Source: Bacteroidales bacterium (GTDB lineage Bacteria > Bacteroidota > Bacteroidia > Bacteroidales > WCHB1-69). From it: a stretch of 19,040 nucleotides of DNA. The notes beneath the pieces were generated by a model, which was not told the DNA's origin, did not search any database, and was given only the letters and a program-made list of their open reading frames with translations. The translations under genes and the position numbers were made by a program. The stretch is from contig DUOL01000060.1 in NCBI GenBank assembly GCA_012838875.1, forward strand, positions 1-19,040, given 5' to 3'. Positions 6,741 to 17,300 of the stretch are shown in pieces. Position 1 is the first letter of the stretch; each line of letters starts with the position of its first letter.

Positions 6741-8204
6741 ATGTCTACTAAAACTTTTAGTAAATCAGGTGAACACGCTCAGGTTTGGGAGAACTGTCTT
6801 TCCATCATTAAGGATAATATTGATGAAAATTCCTATAATACGTGGTTTCTTCCGATTTTACCTATTTCTCTTGAAAATTCGATGCTCACGATACAGGTGC
6901 CGAGTCATCTTTATTTCGAGTATATTGAAGAGAATTATGTGAACCTTTTAAAAAAAATAATTAGAAAAGAGTTGGGTGCGAACGGAAAATTAAAATACAA
7001 AGTACTTTTTGAAAGAAATAGTAATGATGGTAAGAGCAAAACCGTAGATTTACCGTCAAATCCGGTACGTCCGGGTTCGAATCCTGAAATACTTCAACCC
7101 ATAGACGTTTATAGAGCAGATAATAAAAGAATTCCCGACCCTTTTATACTTCCCGGTATTAAAAAACAAAAAATTCCATCAAATTTAATACCTACTTTAA
7201 ATTTTGATAACTATATTGAAGGGGATTGTAATCGTTTAGCACGTTCGGCAGGCTGGGCAATTGCTAAGGACCCCGGCGAAACGGCATTTAATCCGTTATT
7301 TATATATTCCGATGTGGGACTCGGGAAAACGCATCTTGCTCATGCAATAGGTATTCAAGCTAAAATTAATCATCCGTCGAAAACAGTTCTTTATGTTAGC
7401 GCCGACCTTTTCTATCAGCAGTTCATGGAGTCGGTTAGAAATAATAATCGTGATGATTTTATCTATTTTTATCAATCGATAGATGTCTTAATAATTGATG
7501 ATATTCATTTTTTAGCGACGGGTAATAAAGAACGAACACAAGATGCACTTTTTTATATCTTTAATCATTTACATCAAAAAAGGAAACAGATTATCATTAC
7601 TGCTGATAAATCTCCCGTAGAAATTTCGGGTTTTGAAGCGCGTCTGTTGTCCCGTTTCAAATGGGGATTGACAGCCGATTTACAAGTCCCTGATTTAGAG
7701 ACACGTATTGCTATTCTTAATAAAAAATTGTCCAATAATGGAATTGAGTTTCCGGAAGAGGTTGTTAACTATCTTGCTTTAAGAGTTACCTCGAACACGC
7801 GTGAGTTGGAAGGTGCGATGATAGCAATTTTAGCACAGGCTTCTTTGAATAAACGCGAAATTAATGAAGAGTTGGCTAAAGAAATGATTGATAAATATGT
7901 GAAAAGCACGGCTAAAGAAATATCTATCGAATATATACAAAAGATAGTTTCCGATTATTTTGCAATCAGTATAGAACAAATAAATGCACGCACTAGAAAA
8001 CGAGAAATTGTACAAGCCAGGCAGTTATGTATGTATTTTGCTAAAAAATATACTAAATTACCTCTCTCAAGTATCGGGGCGGCTTGTGGTAATAAAGACC
8101 ATGCCACTGTCTTACATGCGTGTAAAACCATTAATAATCTTCAGGAAACGGATAAGAAAATGCGTCTCTATATTGAGGATATAGAAAAGAAACTTAAGAT
8201 TTAA
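6741..8204 (+). CDS. dnaA: Chromosomal replication initiator DnaA
   Basis: This 487-residue AAA+ protein binds DnaA boxes at oriC, opens the duplex and loads the DnaB helicase. Domain I covers about 1-90 and a Pro-rich linker about 100-150. The AAA+ core has a P-loop with GLGKTH at 193-198, Walker B LIIDDIHF at 250-257, TADKSP (sensor-1 region) at 287-292 and Arg305 in LLSRF as the likely Arg finger. Domain IV carries the signature DHATVLHACKTI at 453-464, which reads the DnaA box. The residues before GLGKT are S190-D191 where GG is usual. Length is normal. The ATG is preceded by a long T run and A-rich bases with no Shine-Dalgarno, as expected in this phylum. dnaN and recF are not adjacent. 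Confidence 0.98.
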   Translation: MSTKTFSKSGEHAQVWENCLSIIKDNIDENSYNTWFLPILPISLENSMLTIQVPSHLYFEYIEENYVNLLKKIIRKELGANGKLKYKVLFERNSNDGKSKTVDLPSNPVRPGSNPEILQPIDVYRADNKRIPDPFILPGIKKQKIPSNLIPTLNFDNYIEGDCNRLARSAGWAIAKDPGETAFNPLFIYSDVGLGKTHLAHAIGIQAKINHPSKTVLYVSADLFYQQFMESVRNNNRDDFIYFYQSIDVLIIDDIHFLATGNKERTQDALFYIFNHLHQKRKQIIITADKSPVEISGFEARLLSRFKWGLTADLQVPDLETRIAILNKKLSNNGIEFPEEVVNYLALRVTSNTRELEGAMIAILAQASLNKREINEELAKEMIDKYVKSTAKEISIEYIQKIVSDYFAISIEQINARTRKREIVQARQLCMYFAKKYTKLPLSSIGAACGNKDHATVLHACKTINNLQETDKKMRLYIEDIEKKLKI

Positions 8205-8337
8205 TCTTTTCCTGATTTTGGTACTGAGCGACAGCAAAGGGGACACGTCCATAAGTCAGTTACAAAAAAAATATTTTTCTGATTTCTTAGTGTAATAAAT
8301 GTACTAATTAGTTCAGATTATTTTTTTTAAAAAAAAA
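8205..8337. other. Convergent intergenic region between dnaA and the giant adhesin gene
   Basis: AT-rich DNA without a credible ORF. A modest GC-richer patch at 8221-8263 can pair GTACTGA with TCAGT(T)AC around an inner GGAC/GTCC hairpin (8241-8250), but it has no T run or promoter motif. I assign no function. Confidence 0.5.
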
Positions 8338-8369
8338 AGAGGTTGTCATACATTTGACAACCTCTTTTT
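8338..8369. terminator. Bidirectional Rho-independent terminator
   Basis: 11-bp arms at 8338-8348 and 8355-8365 (core GAGGTTGTCA/TGACAACCTC) are perfect complements around a TACATT loop. A long A run precedes the stem and a T run follows it, so the hairpin can end both dnaA transcripts (rightward) and adhesin transcripts (leftward). It lies 20 bp beyond the adhesin stop codon. Confidence 0.88.
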
Positions 8370-8388
8370 GATTAGTTATATAATAGGC

Positions 8389-11300
8389 TTACTCTTTTAC
8401 AAACATCTTAACAACAACCTCGTTATTATTAATCAACTTGATAAAGTATACGCCGGGGGCAAACGGTTTAACATCTATGCTAAAGTTATTTTCAGTAGCA
8501 TTATTTTGATATACAATTTGTCCGGTAGAATTAAGAATTTCGTAATGTTCAAAAGTTATATCGGATTCAATTTGTAAGAGTGAACTTACAGGATTTGGGT
8601 AGATAGTAACATTTTGATTAATTATATTATCGTCAATTCCTGTTGGGCTGGTTGAAAAATCGTAAGGTAGCCATTCGCTGGTATTGCCGTCTCCACAATC
8701 GGATTGAACATAAACGGTATAGTCGGTTTCAGGAGTAAGTCCGGTAAGAGTATAGGAAGTTCCTGTAACTTGTATAACAGTACCTGTACCTTGTTCAAAT
8801 CCTCTGGGACCATATTCAATATTGTAATTTTCTTCCGCGCCGGTCCAAACAATGAGTGCAGTACTTTCCGTAACGTCGAATAAGTATATCATGCTTGGAG
8901 GTGTGCAGTTTACAATAAGTTTGATATTATCCACAGCAGCGGGGGGACCGTCAGAACCGCTTTGGTCGTTACGCCACCCGAAATAGAGACGTTTCGTTGT
9001 TCCTGCGTAAGAGCCGGCTAAGGTTGTCGTAAAGCTAGTCCATTCAGCTTGGTCTACAAAGACTCCACCTAAATTAGATGAGCCGGCAGGACCTGAGGCT
9101 ACAGTTACTCCATCTACATTTTGCATATTTCCAATATAAACTTTCATGTAGTCATAAGGACTCGATATTAACTCTCCAACGCATTTCCAATCGAAAGAGA
9201 GTGTAAATTGTTCTCCATTTTCGGGGAATGTTATATCGCGGTATGCCCAAATATTGCAGGAAGACGAAATATTATAAGTTCCATAGCTACTACTATTATT
9301 GGTAACATATAATGAGTGGGTCGGGCTTTCGGAGGTGCCGGTTCCGATAATCCAGAAGTTTGAGGCTTCTGTAAATTGCCAAGCAGCATTTTCGACACTA
9401 TCTTCAAAGTCGACTAAGAATGGAACTTCAAGTGGTATTTGTGATGTTTCAAAGGAGGCAGGAATATTGTTCCAGGCACTGGTATCAATAGCATTACAAA
9501 TAGCTCGAACATAAACATAGTAAGTATTGCTCGGATTTAACGAACCGACAGGAAGTGTGTAGCTCGTTGTATCTCCAACAAGGTAAGTATGTATACAAGT
9601 ATCAGGATTGAAATTAGGATCGGTACTGATAGCAATTTCATAACCCAGCGGAGAAACTTCCGTAGTAGTCCAATTAATGGTTGCATAAGTTCCTCTCGGA
9701 TCGGTAACCGTAACAGAAGTTGGTTTCTTACAAGGTGGAATGGGTTCAACAAGAATATTATCAAGATAGAGACCTTCATTACCATTATCTTGTCTTGAGA
9801 AAGCGATGTAATAGTTTCCACTAAAAGCAGAGATATCAGCTGTGTATTCTTGGTGGTTATTAGTATTAACAGTAAATGTACTTACTAATGTTCCTGAAGC
9901 TAAATTATTCGGATTAGAAAGAACGTAAACAGATAGGATAGGTGAGTAGGAAGCTGAGTAATTTTTAGCATAAAATGAAACTTGTTCATTGCCGTTAAGT
10001 TGAATTTCAGGAGTAACTAAGGTCGCATCATTAACATTAGAGGTTGATGAGGTTCCGTAGAAATAAGCGCACTTAGAACCGTTAACGCCATTCGTAGCGT
10101 TAGCTCGCCAATAATAGTAAGAACCGTTGTCAAAATTATTCCAACAGTAAGGAGCTGTTCTATTTCCAAGCGGGAACCACGCTTCTTCGAAATTGTATCT
10201 CCAAGGAATGGTAACAATTGTACCGCAGAGCGTACTGAATGGAACGATTTCGCTTGCAAAACTTTCATTATTATCATCACACATTGCTTTGACACGTAAT
10301 TGATACGGTGATGAGGGTGAAAGCCCTGTTAACATGAATGGATTAGAATTAGCAATTACTCTCGTCCAAGTGCTAGCAGAGGCAAGTTTATATTCAATAA
10401 TCCACGATGTTTCGTCTCCGCGAGAAGTCCATTGTACTAAAACGGAATCGGTAGTAATAGATGCTTCCGGAATTATAACATTGCTGACAGCTAAACAAGT
10501 ATTAACATTTACTATAATGTTGTCTATAGCAATAGGAGGTTGGTTGTTTACGCTTCCATCATTAATCCATTCAAAATAGATACGTTTTGTTTGTCCGTAA
10601 CAGTCAGTTAGTCTTTGCACTTCTGTATTCCATGATGTGTTGACATAAGATGAGCCGCTATATGCATTAAACCTAATATTTCCGGTTAGAGAATTATAGA
10701 TGGTATCTGCATTGGTCGGAGTTGCAACAGTAGCCGCCGTTGCGGCTGTTACAACAGTGGGAGCACCGATAAAGGCTAACATATAGTCGTATTGACTTTC
10801 GCCCCGACATTTCCAGTCGAAAGAGAGTTCATAATCGCCCTGGCTTGCAAAATAGATATCGCGATATGCCCAAACGCGACATGCTTTGCCGGTGTAATTA
10901 TTGCTAACCCCCTCATTATCAGAGATGTATAATCCTGTGGTTCCTCCATTATTAGCGGCGTTTCCTATATACCAACCATTTGGATAAGTTGCGTCATTAT
11001 TGTTAACAATTCCCCAATTCTGTACCTCTGTTGCGTCTTCAAAATCGCAAATGAAGGGAACTACTAATGGAGGTTGTGTTGTCATGAATGGGAAAATATC
11101 ACTCCAACTGCTTGTGGTATTTTCACCGCAGAGAGCGCGGATATAAAGATAGTAACTAGTATTGGGATTCAAATTAGTTATTGTGATAACCGTATCGGAA
11201 ACAACGTAACGAAGAGTGGCTGTATCTATAACAAAGTTAGCAGTTCCTCCTAAAACAATTTCAAAATTAGATTCATCGGCAGCGGGAGTCCAATTTAAGG

Positions 11301-14300
11301 TAACGCTATTGGTATCAACGTGAACGACAGCAAAATTGAGAGGACGGGCACAAGAAACCGGAGCTATAGCTATGTTATCAATAGCGATGGCAGGTGAATT
11401 ATGAGTGGATCCATTATTTCTCCATGCAAAATAGAGTCTTTTAGTTTTACCTGAATAGGTTCCGTCAAGGAGTGATGAGTAGGTATTCCAAGTTATATTG
11501 TTATATCCGGAACCATCATGACCGTTAAAGTAGGATTGATTTGAGCTTCTTAATTCATTCAATAGGGTTACGGCACCTTCGGGTACGGGTACTTGTACAA
11601 CGCTATTTTCTGCTGTAACAATTTTAGGATCACCGATAAAAGCCATCATATAGTCATTTGTCGTTTCTCCTCTACATTTCCAATTAAAGGTGAGGGTATA
11701 TTCGCCGGCAGGGGTAAAATAAATATCACGATATGCCCATACTAATGTTCCACTACCACCATAATCATTACTAACTCCTTCGTTGTTAGAAATGTACAAG
11801 CTGCTATCACCGCTATATTTTACGGCACTGCCGATATACCAATTAGGCGAAGTAGTTAAATCTACATTAGCGAATTGCCAATTACTATTTTCCGCGGCAT
11901 CTTCAAATCCGCACATAAATGGAACCTGAATTGGAATTTGTGGGGTTTGGAAAAATACTATTGGACTGTAGAAACTATAATCCCCTCCGCCGCAATCGGT
12001 TCGTACGCGAACCTCATAAGTAGTACTTGAACTCAAATTAGTTAGCTGGTATTGAGGTGTTCCTGTTATTGGGACAACAGTCCAGGTTGTATCATTCGCT
12101 TTTTTGTATTCTAATGACCAAGTTAAATCAGTGCTATCAGCGGGTGTCCATATTACTATGGCGCTGTCAATAGTAACAGAAGAATCGGGAACGGTTACAT
12201 TAGAAACGGAAACACAAGAATTTACGTTGATAACAATATTATCAAAAGCTGCCGGGGGGGCGTAAAAACCGGAACCGTCGTTGGTCCATGCAAAGTAGAT
12301 GCGTTTTGTAGTTCCACTATAGTTAGCAGGAAGAGTTCCACGATAATGTTGCCATGTTTCACTTAGATTAAAATAAGTAGGATAATTATTATTAGTAATA
12401 GGAGTTGGGGTTAAGATATCAGCATTTGATCCCGCAGGAGGGGGTATAGGTCTTGAATTAGATGTGCTACCTGTAACCGGAACGGGGTCTCCAATAAAAA
12501 CGCGCATATAGTCCCAACTACTTTCACCCTTACTGAGCCAATCAAATTCGAGAATATACTCTCCGGCTATATCAAAATAGATATCCCGATACGCCCATAT
12601 TGTAACTGATCCTGAGGTATACGTGTGGGCTATGCCGTTAGTAGAAACATAAACAGCATAGCTACCGCTTGGGGTGTTGTTTACGGCATTTCCAACATAC
12701 CATTTATTGGTAGCAGTGCTATTAGCCAACTGCCACCTATTCCTTTCCGTTGCATTTTCAAAATCACAGTGATAGGGCAATGTACCCGGGAGTTGGCACG
12801 TGGTAATAGTAAGTACAGTCGTGTTCCAATCGCTCGTATCTCCTACACCGCAGATGGTACGTAAATAAAGATAATACGTAGTTAGCGGTGATAAAGTTCC
12901 AATAGGAATAGTATATGACGAACTATCGGTAAATTGTAATCTTTGAGAGCAAGTATCGGGGTCGAAACCGAGAGTGGTGCTGTATGCCAATTCATAGCCC
13001 AGCGGGTTCGTTTCATAGCAATTCCATAAAATAGTTGCATTCGTTGCTCCTATATTGGTAGCTTGTAATGAAATGGGCTTATAACAAGTTGGGGCAGCTT
13101 GAACTGAAATATTGTCAAGATATAATCCTTCATTACCTTTATCTCTTCTAACAAAAGCAATAGAATAAACGCCTGTATAAGCCGATAAATCTGCGAAAAA
13201 TTCATTATAACTGGTACTGTTGACAGTGAAAGAGTTTATTCTTATTCCGGAAGTAGTGTCATTTTGATTTGTTAATAGATAGACGGAGATGATAGGTGCG
13301 TAGCTTGAAGAATAATTTCTAGCAAAAAAGGTTACTTGTTCATTGCCGGAGAGCGTAATTTCCGGTGTTATTAGCCAAGCATTATTTTGAGTTGTCGTAC
13401 CCGATGTGCCATAATAATAAGCACAACCGGAACTTCCAATTCCCATTGAGCTGTTGTATCTCCAATAGTATGAATAGAGATTATTGTCAATATTTTTCCA
13501 ACAATAAGGAGCTGTTCGACTACCGGAAGTTATCCATGTACTTGGAAAATCGTATGACCAAGGGATAGAAGTGATAACACCGCAGCCGGAGTTGAAGTTA
13601 ATAACAGAGCTATAACTACTTAAATCTCCACCGCCGCAGTCAGCTTTAATACGAACCATATAAGTAGTAGAAGACATTAGATTTGTCAAAGTACAAACCG
13701 GATTAGTTGAAACATTTACTATTGTCCAAGTAGCTTCGTCTGCTGCCTTATATTCTACAATCCAATTGGTTTCGCTACCGCCGGCTTGCCAGTGAACGAC
13801 AGCTTCAGACGGGGTAATTGAACTATCCGGAACTGTAATATTAGTAACGTCAGGGCAAGTATAGATGACAATTGAAATATTATCTACTGCCGCAGGAGGT
13901 CCGTTCGTTCCACTTCCATCTTCTCGCCATCCAATATAGAGACGTTTGGTTGTATTTGCATAAGAAGAATCGAGAGTCGTAGAATAATTTGTCCAATTAG
14001 CTTGTGCATTTAAAAAACCGCCTAAGTTCACAGCTCCGGCTGGTCCGGTTGCTACTAATGTATTGGAAACGTCAACGCGATCTCCGATATAAACTTTCAT
14101 GTAGTCGTACGGAGTAGAGTTAAACACTTCTCCAACACTTTGCCAATCGAAACTTAATACAAATTGATTGCCGCTTGGGAATGTTATATCTCGGTATGCC
14201 CAAATGCTTGAGTTGTTGTGGTTATAATCGTAAGTAACACCATCTGATGTTACATAAAGAGCCTTTGTGGGGCTATTATATATTGCCGAACCGATAACCC

Positions 14301-17300
14301 ATTGGTTGCTACGATTTACGTACTGCCAATTTCGATTTTCGTTACTGTTTTCAAAATCGCAGTTATAGGGTAACGTAGCGGGAAGTTGTGTGGTACTGAA
14401 ATAAATAGATGAGCTATAAGGACCTACATTACTTCCTCCACAATCAGCTTTAACACGTACTATATAAGTAGTTGCGGAGGTTAGTGTGGTTAGCGTACAA
14501 GTCGGATTGTTTGAAATATTCACAATTGTCCATGTTGTATCATCGCTTGCTCTATACTCTACAATCCAATTTGTTTCACTGCCGCCGGCTACCCAATTGA
14601 CAACGGCTCCCGTACTAGTGATTGAACCGGCAGGGACTGTTACGCCGGTAACTCTTGGACAAGAATAAGCACCAATAGATAGATTATCAATAACGGCAGG
14701 CGGATTGTACATTATCCCCCCGTCGTTTGTCCAAGCAAAATAGATACGTTTAAATGTTCCGTAATATGATTGCGGTAATATTCCGTTATATTGCTGCCAT
14801 ACATCACTTAAATTAAAGTAGGTAGGATAAGGAGTATTTGTTACGGGGGTCGGAGCTAAGGTATCGGCATTTGCCCTATTAGGAACAGGTATAGGACGAG
14901 AGTTAGTAGTGGTTGCTACAACGGGGACGACATCTCCAATAAAAACGCTCATATAGTCATAACTACTTTCACCTTTTCCCTTCCAATCAAAAGATAACAA
15001 ATAATAATCCGCCTGTGTATCAAACAAGATATCCCGATAAGCCCAAACGGTAACTATATTTCCGGTATATGTATTAGTAATTCCATTATCTGATGAGATA
15101 TACATAGCGTTATTTCCACCGGGAGTATTATTTGTTGCAGTTCCAATGTGCCATTTATTATCGTTCGTACTATTAGCAAATTGCCAATTTAAGTTTTCCG
15201 AGTTATTTTCAAAATCATAAGTAAAGGGGACGATAAGAGGTATTTGTCCCATAGTAAAGCTATCAATAAGAGTCCAAGTGCTATAATCACTACCGCAATC
15301 AGTACGTATAGCAAAATAGTAGGTAGTTAATGGTGTTAGAGAAGTAAACAGATAAGTGGTATCTCCATTAATAGCAATAGGTGCTACAGTATCAGGGTTA
15401 AATCCCGGTTGTGTACTTATAGCAACTTGAAAATCCGTTGTCCCTGGAGAAGCTGTCCATGTAACTCTTGCTGAATTATGTCTAACATTTGAAACAAAAA
15501 CACCTGTCGGTGCAGGGCAAGCAGGGATGGTTTCGATAACGACATTGTCAAGATAAACGTCATATTGTCCGGTATCTTTTCTGGCAAAAGCGAAACAATA
15601 ATCACCTATGTAAGCAGATAAGTCAACAATATATTCTTGGTAATCAGTATGTGTAACGGTTATTGTTGTAATTGTACTTCCAATCGTACTTGTTTGAGAT
15701 GCCAATCCCATAATAGTTAATTTGGGAGAATAAGAAGTGTTAGCTTTAACCCAAAAACGGAGCTGTTCATTTCCTGTCAAAGTCAAGTAAGGAGTAATTA
15801 AATAGTCATTATTTCCTATAGAAGAGCTTCCGCTAAAGCGTGCACAACCGGAGTTATTAATTCCGCCTGTTGCATAAGATACCCATTTATAGGTAGTATT
15901 GAACATGTCAATATTGTTCCAACAGAGTGGTGCGGTTAGCGGTACTCCAACACTTTCCCACTCATTTTCAAAATCATAACTCCAAGGGAATGTGGTTATG
16001 ATAGCACAAGTTGTTTGGAAGTCCACAATATTTGTATAAAAACTCTCGTCTCCACCGCCACAATCTGCTTTTACTCTTACCTGATATTTCGTAGCGGGGG
16101 TTAAGTTCCCTAATGTATAAGGGTTACTTGAAACGGAAACAGTACTCCAAACCGTGTCGGTAAGAACTTTATATTCTACAATCCATGCGTTGTTTAGCGT
16201 ATCATTCCAGTGAATAACTACCGAATTTGTAGAGATGGTTGAGTCGGGAATTTGAACTTGGGTAGGTGCAACACAAGTATTAACATTAATAAAGATATTA
16301 TCTACCGCTGCCGGGGGAGCGTAATACGAGCTCCCGTCGTTTGTCCAAGCAAAATATAGACGTTTGGTGGTACCGTAGTATGATGCAGGGAAAGTTCCAT
16401 TATACTGCTGCCAATTTTCACTTAAGTTGAAATAGGTAGGTGCATTTGTATTCGTTATAGGAGTTGGTGTTAAAGTAACGGCATTAGCTCCGGCAGGTGG
16501 AGCTATAGGACGAGAATTTGTGGTAGTAGCTGTAATAGGAACGCGGTCTCCTACAAAAACGTTCATAAAATCCCAAGTACTTTCACCCTTACAAATCCAA
16601 TCAAAGCTAAATTGATAATCTCCCAAAATATTAAAGGTTATGTCTCGATATGCCCAAATAGTTACTGCTCCTGATGTATAGGTATGTGCCGTGCCATTGG
16701 TAGAGATATAAACACTATAACTGCCGCTCGGAGTATTATTGACACCCGAATTTATGTACCATTTATTGGTATTGGTACTATTAAGTAAATCCCAATTATT
16801 CCTTTCCGTTGCATTTTCAAAGTCGCAAGAATAGGGCAATGTAGTTGGAATTTGAGCCGTTTGAAAAGGAAGTGTTACACTCCAAAAACTATTTTCAGTT
16901 CCACAAACAGCTCTTACTTTAACATAATAGGTTACTTTAGATTGTAATCCTGTTAAGGTATATGTTGTGTCGGAAACAGTAATGAGAGTTGCCGTATCGG
17001 GATTGAAATCAGACTGTGTGCTATAGGCTATTTCAAAGACGGATTCATTATTTACAATATCCCATTGTATCGTAGCACTATTCTGAGTTATATTGGTTGC
17101 CGTTAAATTAATGGGTGCCGAACAATTCTTACTAATGATAGAAAGATTATCAATGGCGGCGGGAGGTTGAGTCCCATTTAAGTCATTATTAACCCACAAA
17201 AAGTAGATTCGTTTTGTTGTACCCGAGTATTCGCTAGGAAGAATTCTTGAAAAACTGTTCCATGTGGTGAAAACGTTATCTGTCCCGTCCCAAGCATTAA

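Noticed and set aside
8221..8263. Small nested hairpin downstream of dnaA
   Set aside because: The pairing is short and interrupted, there is no promoter or T run, and a clear terminator lies further on. Not enough to call an RNA or element.
8368..8577. Short rightward ORFs within the adhesin, groEL and clpC genes
   Set aside because: They are frame shadows of well-supported proteins on the other strand, with no motif or start signal of their own.
8928..8936. A perfect DnaA box (TTATCCACA)
   Set aside because: It lies inside the coding sequence of the giant adhesin, where it encodes the recurrent VDNI motif. No cluster of boxes or AT-rich unwinding element accompanies it, so it does not support an oriC.
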